Positions 7,351 through 16,921 of a stretch of DNA of 64,000 bases are shown here, piece by piece; positions within the stretch are counted from its first letter, which is position 1; each line of letters begins with the position of its first letter. Origin of the DNA: an uncultured Pelagibacteraceae bacterium (GTDB taxonomy: Bacteria > Pseudomonadota > Alphaproteobacteria > Pelagibacterales > Pelagibacteraceae); contig CACKXQ010000001.1 in the NCBI GenBank assembly GCA_902604245.1, positions 62,001 through 126,000 on the forward strand, written 5' to 3'. The notes beneath the pieces were generated by a model, which saw only the letters and a list, made by a program, of their open reading frames with translations, had not been told where the DNA came from and searched no databases. A program made the translations under genes and the position numbers.

Positions 7351-8123
7351 TTAAAATTTAAAACATCGCGCATCGAATATAAACCTGGTTTTTTTTTCAT
7401 TAACCATTTTCCAGCTGTTAAAGCTCCTTCACTGTATAAAGCCCTATCAAATGCTTCGTGATTTAATGTAATAATTTCTTTTCCGCTTGAAAATTTAACT
7501 TCATGTTCACCAACTGTTTTGCCTTTTCGTATTGAGTTAAAATTTATTTTTTTTCCATAAGGAAAATTTTTTTTATTAAGATATTTTTTTCCAAGTAAAT
7601 TATAAAAATCTTTATTTTTGCCGATAGCAATTCCTTTGCCCAACATTAACGCTGTTCCAGATGGATGGTCTATTTTACGTTTATGATGAACTTCGTACAC
7701 TTTACTTAAAAAATTGTTTCCTAATGATTTGGATGCTATTTCAGTTAAATACATTAACAAATTTATGCCTAAACTCATATTTCCAGCTTTCAGTATTGGA
7801 ATTTTCTTTGAAAATTTTTTAATAAGACTTTCTTCTTTTTTGGTAAATCCAGTTGTACCAATTACAATTCTTTTTTTAAGCTTTGATGCAATTTTAAGAA
7901 TTTCAAAAGTACAATTAGGGACAGTAAAATCGATAATTAAATCAACATTTTTGAAGGAATCTTCATTATTTAAACTAGGTTTAATTCCAGAAATTTTTTT
8001 TTTTATTAATCTATTTTCTGTAAGCGTTGTTAGCCTAAAATTTTTATCAACTCTTGAAGATTTTATCAGTTGTTGGCCCATTCGTCCCATGCAACCAGAT
8101 ATCGCTAAATTTACTTTGCTCAT
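7347..8123 (-). CDS. dapB: 4-hydroxy-tetrahydrodipicolinate reductase
   Basis: A 258-residue enzyme of the diaminopimelate/lysine pathway, reducing the DapA product with NAD(P)H. The Rossmann motif GCMGRMGQ is at residues 10-17, GTTGF near 89-93, and the catalytic signature HHKRKIDHPSGTAL near 145-158 (family H-H-x2-K-x-D-x-P-S-G-T-A). Length is slightly short but typical. First gene of a minus-strand set dapB-nth-kinase. Together with lysA in this window it indicates de novo lysine and peptidoglycan precursor synthesis. The start is 41 bp from the divergent VCBS gene. Confidence 0.93.
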   Translation of the reverse strand: MSKVNLAISGCMGRMGQQLIKSSRVDKNFRLTTLTENRLIKKKISGIKPSLNNEDSFKNVDLIIDFTVPNCTFEILKIASKLKKRIVIGTTGFTKKEESLIKKFSKKIPILKAGNMSLGINLLMYLTEIASKSLGNNFLSKVYEVHHKRKIDHPSGTALMLGKGIAIGKNKDFYNLLGKKYLNKKNFPYGKKINFNSIRKGKTVGEHEVKFSSGKEIITLNHEAFDRALYSEGALTAGKWLMKKKPGLYSMRDVLNFK

Positions 8124-8164
8124 TAAATTTTTTTAATATATTTTTTTAACAATATACAACAATT

Positions 8165-9604
8165 ATGGTTATTAAATACCTTTTAAAATTATTTTTGGTT
8201 TTTATTTTTTTCGTGTCTATCAATCCATCTAAAGCTGACTTTTTTAAAGATATTACATCTTTGATTGAAAATAATGATTTTAGACTGAGTTACGGTGTTT
8301 CTGTTACAGACGTAAACCAAGATGATAAATATGAATTTATTGTTACTGGGTTTGGTTTTTCAAACTTAGCGTTGTCTTACAAAAATGGGAAACTTATAAA
8401 TATAAATAAAAATGAAATCTTTGATGATGCTAAAAGAAAAACAATTGGGGTTGCGGCTTGCGATATTGACCAAGATGGTTTTGAAGAAATATATTTTTTA
8501 AATACCGACACCTACAGTGGAGAAAAAAAATATTCAGATAGATTGATTGATAGCAGTAGCGATGGTTTTATTGATTTATTTGAAAAAGATATTAATAAAA
8601 AAAATTTAAACTTAACCGCTGGGAGGTCTGTTGTTTGTGTTGATAGAAATGGTGTCGGTAAATATGGCATATATGTTGCCAATTATGGGGGTCCGACTAG
8701 GTTCTATGAACAAAGTTCCGGGCAAATACTAGATTTAGCAGAACAGCTGAAAATTGATAAAATAACTGGTGGAAGAGCTGTAGTTGCAGGAAATATTTTA
8801 TCAGGAAAAACTGACATATTTGCAGCAAACGAAAGAGGAAAAAATTTTTTATATTATAATTCTGATGGTTTCTTTCAGGATATAGCTAAGGATTATAAAA
8901 TTGATGATCAATATGAAAATGGAAGAGGAACAACTTTATCAGACATACTTTATAGAGGAAGATTAGATATAATCACATCCAATTGGAACGGTTATCATAG
9001 GGCTTTTGTATTAGTAGATAACAAATTTAAAGATATTGCTACTCCAACCTACAATATTCCTACTAGAATTAGAACTGTGATATCAGCAGATTTTGATAAT
9101 GACGGCTATGATGAAATATTCATGAATAATATTGGTGAACCAAATAAATTATTTAAAATAAAAGAAAATGGATTTTTTGAAGAGATAAAAATTCAAAACG
9201 CTTACGAGTCTAATGGATTGGGAACAGGAGCAGCTGTTGCGGATATAGATGATGATGGAATTTTAGAATTATTAGTTTCTCATGGAGAATCTGGCGTGCA
9301 ACCACTAACAATGTATAAGGCAGACATTAAAAAAAACTTTAATTATATAAGAATTAAACCATTAAATAAGCATGGTGCACCTGCAAGAGGAGCAACAGTT
9401 ATACTCAACTCAAACCTAAGAAATCACGCTAAAACCATTGATGCTGGTTCTGGATATTTATGTCAAATGGAACCAGTAGCTCATTATGGTATTAGAGACA
9501 GTGAAAAAAATATTTCAGTAAAAATAGTTTGGACTGATGGTTCTTCACAATTAATAGAAATAAATGAACTTAATAAAACAATAGAAGTAAATCAAAAAAA
9601 ATAG
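8165..9604 (+). CDS. Exported VCBS/FG-GAP repeat protein with ASPIC/UnbV end
   Basis: A 479-residue protein with an N-terminal signal peptide (cleavage near residue 24, NPSKA). Calcium-binding-like FG-GAP/VCBS strands follow: DVNQDDKYEFIVTG, DIDQDGFEEIYF, DFDNDGYDEIFMNN and DIDDDGILELLVSHG, giving a probable beta-propeller. The C-terminus (about 395-475) resembles the ASPIC/UnbV domain, with GAPARGATVIL and GSGYLCQMEP. Such proteins are periplasmic or surface-exposed; no enzyme activity is assigned. A TATACA box ends at 8158, only 6 bp before the ATG, so the mRNA may be almost leaderless. The next gene downstream is also exported. Confidence 0.75.
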   Translation: MVIKYLLKLFLVFIFFVSINPSKADFFKDITSLIENNDFRLSYGVSVTDVNQDDKYEFIVTGFGFSNLALSYKNGKLININKNEIFDDAKRKTIGVAACDIDQDGFEEIYFLNTDTYSGEKKYSDRLIDSSSDGFIDLFEKDINKKNLNLTAGRSVVCVDRNGVGKYGIYVANYGGPTRFYEQSSGQILDLAEQLKIDKITGGRAVVAGNILSGKTDIFAANERGKNFLYYNSDGFFQDIAKDYKIDDQYENGRGTTLSDILYRGRLDIITSNWNGYHRAFVLVDNKFKDIATPTYNIPTRIRTVISADFDNDGYDEIFMNNIGEPNKLFKIKENGFFEEIKIQNAYESNGLGTGAAVADIDDDGILELLVSHGESGVQPLTMYKADIKKNFNYIRIKPLNKHGAPARGATVILNSNLRNHAKTIDAGSGYLCQMEPVAHYGIRDSEKNISVKIVWTDGSSQLIEINELNKTIEVNQKK

Positions 9605-9660
9605 GACAATAACACTCAATTCAATAAGTAAACTAATTAAAGTATTCTGAGCTTTAGGTC

Positions 9661-10362
9661 ATGAAAAAAATAAAATACTTTACAATTTTCTTTCTACTAA
9701 TAACTTTTAGTTTAATTAAACCAACATACTCAAATCAATTTAATTATTATGCTGATTTAGTAAAAGATTGGCCAAAAATTTTTCCTGATCAAAATAGAAA
9801 CGCAGCAGGTCCAAAATTTTTCAAACATATTTTAACAAAAGAAATTACCTACCAAGATTTTATAGAGTACAATAAGTTATATTGTGCTGTGTCAGGGTCA
9901 TTGATTGATCCAAATAGCAAACCAGAATTCGTTTATCTTAAAAATGCTGAAAATGACGAGAAAATATGTGGATTTTATCATAAGTGTTGTTATCCATGCT
10001 CATGTGATTTGATGAAATACTCTAAAGTAAAAAAAATGAAATATACTTTTACAGACGGTGAAAAAGAATTTTTTGTTCTCACAATAAAAAATCCCTGTAG
10101 TAAAAAAGATTTTCCAAGAGAAGTAAATAAGGATTATTTTTGTGATGGAAATAAACTCGATAATAATCAAGTATTTGTAATAGATGAGAGACTAGTAATA
10201 GGTTTATTTCATAACGCCAAAAAATGTAATTCTCAAAGTATAGCTGCTATTGATAGTCATGAGGTTACTGGACAATACTGTGAACTAAGAAATAATGCTC
10301 CTATCGAGGAAGTACAAGGTGGTATGGGAGATATATTTATAAGATTAGCAAAAGATAATTAA
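9661..10362 (+). CDS. Exported Cys-rich protein of unknown function
   Basis: A 233-residue product not recognised as a named family. It has a signal peptide (MKKIKYFTIFFLLITFSLI, cleavage near residue 24). The mature part has about twelve Cys, including the cluster CGFYHKCCYPCSCD near residues 100-113 and Cys in KNPCSK, YFCDG, AKKCNS and QYCELR, so several disulfides or a metal site are likely. The C-terminal GGMGDIFIRLA is Gly-rich and looks conserved. It lies 56 bp after the VCBS gene on the same strand, possibly in one operon. The oxidising DsbB in this window would suit its folding. Confidence 0.6.
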   Translation: MKKIKYFTIFFLLITFSLIKPTYSNQFNYYADLVKDWPKIFPDQNRNAAGPKFFKHILTKEITYQDFIEYNKLYCAVSGSLIDPNSKPEFVYLKNAENDEKICGFYHKCCYPCSCDLMKYSKVKKMKYTFTDGEKEFFVLTIKNPCSKKDFPREVNKDYFCDGNKLDNNQVFVIDERLVIGLFHNAKKCNSQSIAAIDSHEVTGQYCELRNNAPIEEVQGGMGDIFIRLAKDN

Positions 10363-10460
10363 ATTATGCCAATTCCTTCTTTATAAAAATAGGCACCTAG
10401 AATTAGAATTGCTAAAATATAAATAATTCCAAAAATTGTATATTTGATTTTTTTCTTCAT
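10359..10460 (-). CDS. Putative 33-aa membrane peptide after dnaJ
   Basis: ATG follows the dnaJ stop directly (TAGATG read on the minus strand). The product is MKKKIK, then one hydrophobic helix (YTIFGIIYILAILILGAYF), then YKEGIGII: a positive-inside single-span peptide. It overlaps the convergent Cys-rich gene by four bases. The clean topology and tight coupling to dnaJ support a real gene; no family is recognised and the length allows chance. Confidence 0.45.
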   Translation of the reverse strand: MKKKIKYTIFGIIYILAILILGAYFYKEGIGII

Positions 10461-11591
10461 CTAATTTTTCCAAAAACTTTTTGCTTTTTTAAAGAATTTT
10501 TTAATACTTGGATTTGATTTTTCATTTTCAATTTCTCTAAATTTCTCAAGTAATTCTTTTTGTTCTTTATTTAAAGATACAGGTACCTCAGTGTTTACTT
10601 GCACATAAAGATCTCCATAGTCATTTCCTCTCATTAAGGGCATTCCTTTTTCTCTTAATCTAAATTGTTTACCACTTTGTGTTCCAGCTGGGATTTTTAT
10701 CTTAGCTTTTCCACCATCTATTGTTGGTATTTTTAATTCAGTTCCAAGTGCTGCATCTGCTATCGAAATTGGACATTCAAAAAATAAATTTTCTTCAGAT
10801 CTTTTGAAAAGTTCATGAGAATTTACGTTTATAAATAAATAAAGATCACCATTACTAGCTCCCCTAGAACCCGCTTCTCCTTTGCCAGATAATCTAATCC
10901 TAGTTCCATCGTCTACTCCTTTAGGAATCGTCACTGAAAGTCTCTTACTTGTTTGTTTTTTACCTGTGCCCCCACAGTTTGTACATGGGTGAGTTATTTG
11001 TTCACCAGAACCTGCACACTGAGGGCAAGTTTGTTGTACAGTAAAAAACCCCTGGCTTGAGCGAACTTGTCCATGACCACCACACATTGAACACGTGCTT
11101 GCACTATAGCCTGGTTTTGAACCTGATCCATTACAAACATCACATTTATCAGAAGTTGAGAATTTAATATCTTGTTTTTTTCCAGCATAAGCCTCCTCTA
11201 AACTTATAGAGAGATCATATCTTAAATCTGAGCCACGGTTATTAGATCTTCTTGATCTTCTTCCACCTCCTCCAAAACCTTCGCCAAAAAAGTCCTCAAA
11301 GATATCTGAAAAAGAGCCAGAAAAGTCGAAGTTTCCAAAACCACCTCTTCCACCTCCGCCACCATTTTCAAATGCTGCGTGTCCGAAATTATCGTAATTT
11401 TGTTTTCTCTCGGAGTTTGATAAAACATGATAGGCTTCTGAAGCTTCTTTAAATTTTTCTTCGGCTCCTTTGTCACCTTTATTTTTATCTGGGTGATATT
11501 TTACTGCTTGTTTTCTATAAGCTGCTTTTATTTGGTCTGGACTTGCACTTTTTTGAACACCCAAGACATCATAGTAATCTCTTTTTGCCAT
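10461..11591 (-). CDS. dnaJ: Chaperone DnaJ (Hsp40)
   Basis: A 376-residue full-length DnaJ. J-domain at residues 1-70 with HPD in KYHPDKNKG; Gly/Phe-rich stretch about 72-115; zinc-finger domain with four CxxCxGxG repeats ([32 protein letters not shown]) about 148-211; then the substrate-binding beta domains. It stimulates DnaK ATP hydrolysis and delivers clients. It follows dnaK by 28 bp on the same strand, in the order grpE-dnaK-dnaJ. Confidence 0.97.
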   Translation of the reverse strand: MAKRDYYDVLGVQKSASPDQIKAAYRKQAVKYHPDKNKGDKGAEEKFKEASEAYHVLSNSERKQNYDNFGHAAFENGGGGGRGGFGNFDFSGSFSDIFEDFFGEGFGGGGRRSRRSNNRGSDLRYDLSISLEEAYAGKKQDIKFSTSDKCDVCNGSGSKPGYSASTCSMCGGHGQVRSSQGFFTVQQTCPQCAGSGEQITHPCTNCGGTGKKQTSKRLSVTIPKGVDDGTRIRLSGKGEAGSRGASNGDLYLFINVNSHELFKRSEENLFFECPISIADAALGTELKIPTIDGGKAKIKIPAGTQSGKQFRLREKGMPLMRGNDYGDLYVQVNTEVPVSLNKEQKELLEKFREIENEKSNPSIKKFFKKAKSFWKN

Positions 11592-11619
11592 AACTAGTTA
11601 TAGACAAATGGTTGATAGT

Positions 11620-13539
11620 TTAGGCGCTTTTTTCTTTATCGTCTTTTACTTCTTCAAAGTCTGCATCAACAACATTATCGTCTTTTTTCCCTTCATCTTT
11701 TGCATCTTTAGGTGCATCACCAGGTTTTGTACTTTGTTGTGATTTGTAAATAGCTTCTCCTAGTTTCATTGAAGCTTGAACCAAATCTTGAGTTTTCTTT
11801 TTAATTTCTTCTACATCAGTTCCTTTTAAAGCATTTCTTACATTGGCAGATGCATCTTCAATAGCTTTTTTATCAGCATCAGAAACTTTACTGCCATGCT
11901 CTTTTAAGTTCTTTTCTGTGGAATGAAGAAGAGTATCAGCTTGATTTCTTGCATCAACAGCTTCTCTTTTCTTTTTGTCAGCTTCTTTATTTGTTTCAGC
12001 ATCTTTAACCATTTGATTTATTTCATCGTCACTTAAACCACCTGATGCCTGAATTTGAATTTTTTGTTCTTTACCAGTTCCCTTATCTTTTGCAGAAACA
12101 TTTACTATACCATTAGCGTCAATATCGAATGTAACCTCAATTTGAGGAACGCCTCTAGGCGCTGGTGCTATACCTACTAGTTCAAAATTACCTAAAATCT
12201 TGTTATCTGAAGCCATATCTCTTTCACCTTGTAAAACTCTAATTGAAACTGCAGGTTGGTTATCTTCTGCTGTTGAGAAAACCTGACTTTTTTTAGTTGG
12301 TATTGTTGTATTTTTTTCTATTAACTTAGTTGAAACTCCACCTAAAGTCTCTATTCCAAGAGATAGTGGTGTAACATCTAAAAGTAATACGTCTTTTACA
12401 TCTCCCTGCAAAACACCTGCTTGAATAGCAGCACCCATTGCAACAACTTCATCAGGATTTACAGATTTGTTTGGTTCTTTTCCAAAGAAGTTTTTGACTT
12501 CCTCTATTACCTTTGGCATTCTAGTCATTCCACCAACAAGTATTATTTCATCGATTTCGCTTGCACTTAAACCAGCATCTTTAAGAGCTGTTTCACAAGG
12601 TGGGATAGTTCTAGAAATAAGATCTTCAACAAGAGCTTCAAGTTTTGCTCTAGTCATCTTCATGTTTATGTGTTTTGGACCAGTTTTATCTGCTGTAATA
12701 AAAGGTAAATTAATCTCAGTTTGAGCAGCAGATGATAATTCAATTTTTGCTTTTTCTGCAGCTTCCTTAAGTCTTTGTAATGCTAATTTATCTGATTTTA
12801 AATCAATTCCATTTTCTTTTTTGAATTCAGTTAACAAGTAATCAACAATTGTATTATCAAAATCTTCTCCACCTAGGAAAGTATCCCCATTCGTTGATTT
12901 AACTTCAAATACTCCATCTCCTAACTCAAGAATTGATACATCAAAAGTACCTCCACCTAAATCATAAACAGCAATTTTATTGTTTGTTTTTTTATCTAAA
13001 CCATATGCTAGTGACGCTGCAGTTGGCTCGTTAATAATTCTTAAAACTTCTAAACCTGCTATTTTACCAGCATCTTTAGTCGCTTGTCTTTGTGCATCAT
13101 TAAAATAAGCTGGTACTGTTATTACAGCTTGAGAAACTTCTTGGCCTAAATATTTTTCAGCAGTCTCCTTCATTTTTTGAAGTGTAAAAGCAGAAATTTG
13201 AGATGGCGAATATTTGTTACCTTTAGCCTCTATCCATGCATCTCCCTTATCAGAGTTAACTATCTTAAAAGGTGCAGTCTCAACATCTTTTTTTACTGAT
13301 GGATCATCAAAATTTCTTCCAATTAACCTCTTTACAGCAAATATTGTATTTTCTGGGTTGGTGACTGCTTGTCTCTTTGCGGGTTGCCCAATTAATTTTT
13401 CATCATTATCAGAAAATGCAACTACAGAAGGAGTTGTTCTTGCTCCCTCAGCATTTTCTAAAACTTTAGCTTGTGTACCTTCCATTACAGCCACACAAGA
13501 GTTTGTTGTTCCTAAATCTATTCCTATTACTTTGCTCAT
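11620..13539 (-). CDS. dnaK: Chaperone DnaK (Hsp70)
   Basis: A 639-residue Hsp70. The N-terminal ATPase carries all three signatures: [25 protein letters not shown] and [10 protein letters not shown]. The linker [19 protein letters not shown] and the beta-sandwich substrate domain follow, then a helical lid. The C-terminal tail is acidic and Asp/Glu/Lys-rich ([12 protein letters not shown]), as in proteobacterial DnaK. Works with the DnaJ and GrpE encoded beside it. The 79 bp upstream (13540-13618) hold no gene and no obvious sigma-32 box. Confidence 0.98.
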   Translation of the reverse strand: MSKVIGIDLGTTNSCVAVMEGTQAKVLENAEGARTTPSVVAFSDNDEKLIGQPAKRQAVTNPENTIFAVKRLIGRNFDDPSVKKDVETAPFKIVNSDKGDAWIEAKGNKYSPSQISAFTLQKMKETAEKYLGQEVSQAVITVPAYFNDAQRQATKDAGKIAGLEVLRIINEPTAASLAYGLDKKTNNKIAVYDLGGGTFDVSILELGDGVFEVKSTNGDTFLGGEDFDNTIVDYLLTEFKKENGIDLKSDKLALQRLKEAAEKAKIELSSAAQTEINLPFITADKTGPKHINMKMTRAKLEALVEDLISRTIPPCETALKDAGLSASEIDEIILVGGMTRMPKVIEEVKNFFGKEPNKSVNPDEVVAMGAAIQAGVLQGDVKDVLLLDVTPLSLGIETLGGVSTKLIEKNTTIPTKKSQVFSTAEDNQPAVSIRVLQGERDMASDNKILGNFELVGIAPAPRGVPQIEVTFDIDANGIVNVSAKDKGTGKEQKIQIQASGGLSDDEINQMVKDAETNKEADKKKREAVDARNQADTLLHSTEKNLKEHGSKVSDADKKAIEDASANVRNALKGTDVEEIKKKTQDLVQASMKLGEAIYKSQQSTKPGDAPKDAKDEGKKDDNVVDADFEEVKDDKEKSA

Positions 13540-13618
13540 AATTTAATTCCTAAACCTCATATAAGTGTTAATTGTAAGACTACAACCGTTTACAAAATTT
13601 AAATTTTGGTTGATTTTA

Positions 13619-14266
13619 TTAGTTTTTCTCATCTTTTTGAACTTTCTTTTGCTCTTCACTTCCTTTTTTTTTTGAAACACCAACCAAAGAAGGTCTCAAT
13701 AATCTGTCTTTCATCGTAAATCCTTTTTGTATTTCTTGAACAATGGTTCCAGGTTCTTTAGTATCATCCTCAATTTCCATCATCGCTTGATGAAGATTTG
13801 GGTCAAGTTTTTCATTAATTGATTTAACAGGTTCAATATTATTTTTTTTGAATATTGAAAGCATATCATTATTTATAATATCTAAATGCTCTATGATTTT
13901 TTTAAGTGCATCTGTTTCCTTTAATTTTTCGTCATTTTCTAATGCAGCTTTGGATCTCTCAAGATTGTCCAACAAATTAAGTGCCTCTTTCGCAAAAGAG
14001 TAGCCTCCATATTCATATGCGTCTTCTTTTTCTTTTTCAAACCTTCTTCTCTGATTTTCCATTTCAGCGAATGTTCTTGCTAATTTATCTTTGAGCATTT
14101 CTAGCTCTTCTTCTGGCGTTAGTTTTTTTTCTTCTTGTTTCTCAGCATCTAAATTTTCATCTTCACTTTTTTGATCTACATCAACATTTTCTGTTGATTG
14201 AGTATTTAACTCAGAATCCCCAGTAGAGCTTTCGTCTATGTTTTTTTTTAATTCTTCCTTGTCCAT
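13619..14266 (-). CDS. grpE: Nucleotide exchange factor GrpE
   Basis: A 215-residue DnaK cofactor that releases ADP. The N-terminal 60 residues are acidic and low-complexity; a coiled coil follows (LKDKLARTFAEMENQRRRFE, about residues 61-80); the C-terminal beta domain shows EKLDPNLHQAMME and PGTIVQEIQKGFTMKDRLLR then PSLVGVSK. First gene of the grpE-dnaK-dnaJ set; no hrcA repressor gene lies beside it. Its start is only 35 bp from the divergent rdgB start. Confidence 0.94.
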   Translation of the reverse strand: MDKEELKKNIDESSTGDSELNTQSTENVDVDQKSEDENLDAEKQEEKKLTPEEELEMLKDKLARTFAEMENQRRRFEKEKEDAYEYGGYSFAKEALNLLDNLERSKAALENDEKLKETDALKKIIEHLDIINNDMLSIFKKNNIEPVKSINEKLDPNLHQAMMEIEDDTKEPGTIVQEIQKGFTMKDRLLRPSLVGVSKKKGSEEQKKVQKDEKN

Positions 14267-14267
14267 A

Positions 14268-14295
14268 TTGTTTATATGGTAAGAAAAAGTATAAT
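14268..14295 (+). promoter_or_regulatory. Probable rdgB promoter
   Basis: TTGTTT (14268-14273), a 16-bp spacer and a perfect TATAAT (14290-14295). Transcription would begin near 14302, which is the GTG start of rdgB, implying a leaderless message. The -35 element sits in the 35-bp gap with grpE. Confidence 0.45.
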
Positions 14296-14301
14296 TTCTA
14301 G

Positions 14302-14904
14302 GTGTCTAAAAAAAAAATTAAAGAGATATTTATTGGCTCAAATAATAAGGGAAAATTAAAGGAAATTGCAGATCTATTGCCTAAAAGTTTAAAAATTTAT
14401 TCAAATTTAGACTTTAAAATACAAAGCCCTGCAGAGACAGGAACCACATTCGAACAAAACTCTCTTCTAAAAGCAAAATATTTTTCAAAAAAAACTAATA
14501 AAATTTGTTTGTCAGACGACTCAGGTATAGAAATTGATATTTTAGATAAAGCACCTGGAGTATATTCAGCAGATTGGTCCGGGAAAAAAAGAAATTTCAA
14601 TTTAGCAATTAAAAAAGTTTTTAGAGAAATTTCTAAAAAAGATAAAAATTGGAAAAAAAAGAAATTAAGTGCAAGATTTATATGTGTGCTTACTATTTTT
14701 TGGCCAAATGGTAAATTTATAAGTAAAATTGGTAAAATTGAGGGAAGAATATCTAATATGAAGAAAGGAAAAAATGGTTTTGGATATGATCCAATTTTCA
14801 TTCCCAAAGGAAAAAAATTAACTTTTGGTGAAATGGATCCTCATAAAAAATATAGTATAGATCATCGTTCTAATGCATTTAAAAAAATTAAAAAATTTTT
14901 TTAA
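14302..14904 (+). CDS. rdgB: XTP/dITP diphosphatase (RdgB/HAM1)
   Basis: A 200-residue house-cleaning pyrophosphatase that removes non-canonical purine nucleotides such as dITP and XTP. IFIGSNNKGKLKEI (residues 9-22), SDDSGIEIDIL with the catalytic Asp (about 72-82), APGVYSADWSG, and GFGYDPIFIPKGKKLTFGEM then HRSNAFKKI at the C-terminus match the family. It starts at GTG; no ATG lies near. A TATAAT box ends 6 bp upstream. It overlaps the convergent LpoA-like gene by 17 bp at the 3' end. Confidence 0.93.
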   Translation: MSKKKIKEIFIGSNNKGKLKEIADLLPKSLKIYSNLDFKIQSPAETGTTFEQNSLLKAKYFSKKTNKICLSDDSGIEIDILDKAPGVYSADWSGKKRNFNLAIKKVFREISKKDKNWKKKKLSARFICVLTIFWPNGKFISKIGKIEGRISNMKKGKNGFGYDPIFIPKGKKLTFGEMDPHKKYSIDHRSNAFKKIKKFF

Positions 14905-16039
14905 ATTTATTATCTTCAATGCTGTAGAAGTTTAGTTGATGGGTAATAGTATTTTTACTTATTTCAAAAATTCCAATTTTACCCTTAAATTTATTATTTT
15001 TATAAAATATTTTTTTTGAAATATTGAAACCATTTTCATAAATTAAAAAATAGACCAATCCTATTAAATCATAACTTAAAAATGAAAGTTGATCTCCATC
15101 TAAACCATAAACATTTTTGAAATCATTCATAAAAAGTTCATAATTAACTTTATTTATTGATGGAAAATATATTGGATGAAGAGAATTTTCTTTTAACAAG
15201 CTCTCATCAAACCATTGATTTAAAGTAATATATGAAATCCTTTTTGACGAGACATCTGTATACAGAAGTGATGTAGCTACACTTTTCAAATTTTCGTCAA
15301 AATCAGCAATTATAACTGAGTCAAAATCTATATTCCCCAATGTGTCTCTCTTTTTTAAATTTTGAATTCTTCTCTCTTTATCTTTAAATGACGAACCTTC
15401 TAATCTTTTTATTTCATAATTAAGATTATTTTTTCTTATTTGATATTTCGTCAAATCCTCAATTTGTTTAGTAAGTTTAGTTGGCTCTCTGTCATAATAA
15501 AATACTTTTTTGTGTTTAATGTTTGTTTTATTAATTGCTTCCTCTATTTCTTTTTTAAACTGTGATTTTGGAATTAAAAGAATACTTTTTGATAAATTAT
15601 TTTTATCATTAAATTTTTTTATTGTTTGTAATTGAGATATAGCATTTACACCTGCACTAATAACATTTTTTGGGTTGTCGATTAATTTGTTGGTAAAGGA
15701 TATAAAAGTTATATCTTCTAGGTCATCAAGATATTTAGTACTTTCATTAAAAACAGGTCCAATAACTATTTTAACACCTTCTTTATACAATTCTTTTGAT
15801 ACTTTTAAGGCATCAATAGGATTTGATTTTGTATCCTTTGGAATTATTTCAATTCTATCATCATTTATTTTGTTTATAGCCATTCTCATGGATTTAATAA
15901 TCTTTTCACCAATTAAAGAATTGTCACCACTCAGTGGTACGATTAATCCAATCCTAATTTTTTCAGATGCAAATGTATTTTGATTAAAAATGGAGAAACT
16001 TAGTAGTAAAAATATTAATAATTTAATTAAAGTTTTCAT
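14888..16039 (-). CDS. LpoA/LppC-like periplasmic binding-fold protein
   Basis: A 383-residue exported protein (signal peptide, cleavage after TFA near residue 24). IRIGLIVPLSGDNSLIGEKI begins a type I periplasmic binding fold like that of branched-chain amino-acid receptors and of LpoA, the penicillin-binding protein activator. No transporter genes are adjacent. Its head-to-head position next to rsmI, with a BON lipoprotein gene after rsmI, repeats the E. coli yraM(lpoA)/yraL(rsmI)...yraP order, which favours the LpoA-like reading. There is no lipobox Cys at the signal cleavage site, unlike E. coli LpoA, and the N-terminal TPR domain is absent. Confidence 0.7.
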   Translation of the reverse strand: MKTLIKLLIFLLLSFSIFNQNTFASEKIRIGLIVPLSGDNSLIGEKIIKSMRMAINKINDDRIEIIPKDTKSNPIDALKVSKELYKEGVKIVIGPVFNESTKYLDDLEDITFISFTNKLIDNPKNVISAGVNAISQLQTIKKFNDKNNLSKSILLIPKSQFKKEIEEAINKTNIKHKKVFYYDREPTKLTKQIEDLTKYQIRKNNLNYEIKRLEGSSFKDKERRIQNLKKRDTLGNIDFDSVIIADFDENLKSVATSLLYTDVSSKRISYITLNQWFDESLLKENSLHPIYFPSINKVNYELFMNDFKNVYGLDGDQLSFLSYDLIGLVYFLIYENGFNISKKIFYKNNKFKGKIGIFEISKNTITHQLNFYSIEDNKFKKIF

Positions 16040-16075
16040 TTAGGTTCTAATAATATATTTAATTAAATAATTCAT

Positions 16076-16921
16076 ATGAATTTAAACAACAATAAATTTA
16101 AACCTGGGCTATATTGTGTTGCTACACCAATTGGAAATATGGGAGATATTTCATTTAGAGCCATCAAAATTCTTAAAGAATCAGATTTAATATTATGTGA
16201 GGATACAAGAGTTACTAAAAAAATACTCCAGAAGTTTGAAATAAATAAAAAACTAATTTCTAATCATAAATTTAACGAAAAAAAAAATTTAGAAAAAGTA
16301 TTGGCAATTCTAAAAAGTAAAAAAATAGTGTCCTTGGTTTCAGATGCAGGAACACCTGCTATTTCTGATCCAGGAAGGATACTCGTAAAAGATTGTGTTA
16401 AAAATGGGATTGATATTTTTCCACTTCCAGGAGCGTCTGCAGTTAGTGCTGCAATATCAATAAGTGGTTTTTCTGATAACTTTTATTTTTGTGGATTTCT
16501 TCCTGAAAAACAAAGTCAAACTAAAAAATTATTCAAAAATTTATCATCACTTGAGTGTTCGATTATATTTTTCATATCACCAAATAAGCTCCATAAAAGA
16601 ATCGACGATATAAAAGAATTTTTTTTGGATAGAGATATTATAATTTGTAGAGAAATTTCAAAATATCATGAAGAATATATTAGAACTGCAATCAAAGAGT
16701 TGTCAAATACAAATTTTTCTCGAAAAGGTGAAATTACAGTTATTATTTCCGAACCAAAAAGAGAAAAATTAAGTTTTAATGAGCTTGAAGAATCAGATAA
16801 AAGAAAAATAAATCAGTTAATTAAAAAAATGTCTATAAAAGATATTGTAAAAAAAATTTCTGAAGATAAAGAAATTTCTAAAAAACTTATTTATAATTAT
16901 TGCCTTGAAATAAAAAAATGA
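16076..16921 (+). CDS. rsmI: 16S rRNA 2'-O-methyltransferase RsmI
   Basis: A 281-residue member of the tetrapyrrole-methylase fold that methylates C1402 of 16S rRNA. LYCVATPIGNMGDISFRAI (about residues 12-30), LCEDTRVTKKIL, SDAGTPAISDPG and PLPGASAVSAA are all diagnostic. Length is normal. The stop overlaps the BON lipoprotein start (ATGA), so the two are coupled. It is divergent from the LpoA-like gene with 36 bp between. Confidence 0.95.
   Translation: MNLNNNKFKPGLYCVATPIGNMGDISFRAIKILKESDLILCEDTRVTKKILQKFEINKKLISNHKFNEKKNLEKVLAILKSKKIVSLVSDAGTPAISDPGRILVKDCVKNGIDIFPLPGASAVSAAISISGFSDNFYFCGFLPEKQSQTKKLFKNLSSLECSIIFFISPNKLHKRIDDIKEFFLDRDIIICREISKYHEEYIRTAIKELSNTNFSRKGEITVIISEPKREKLSFNELEESDKRKINQLIKKMSIKDIVKKISEDKEISKKLIYNYCLEIKK

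Noticed and set aside
10994-11476. Alternative minus-strand frames inside dnaJ
   Set aside because: They are shifted readings of the Gly/Phe-rich and zinc-finger repeats of DnaJ, with no start context and no plausible product.
13540-13618. Heat-shock promoter before dnaK
   Set aside because: No CTTGAA/CCCCAT-like pair is present on the minus strand; only weak sigma-70-like matches were found.
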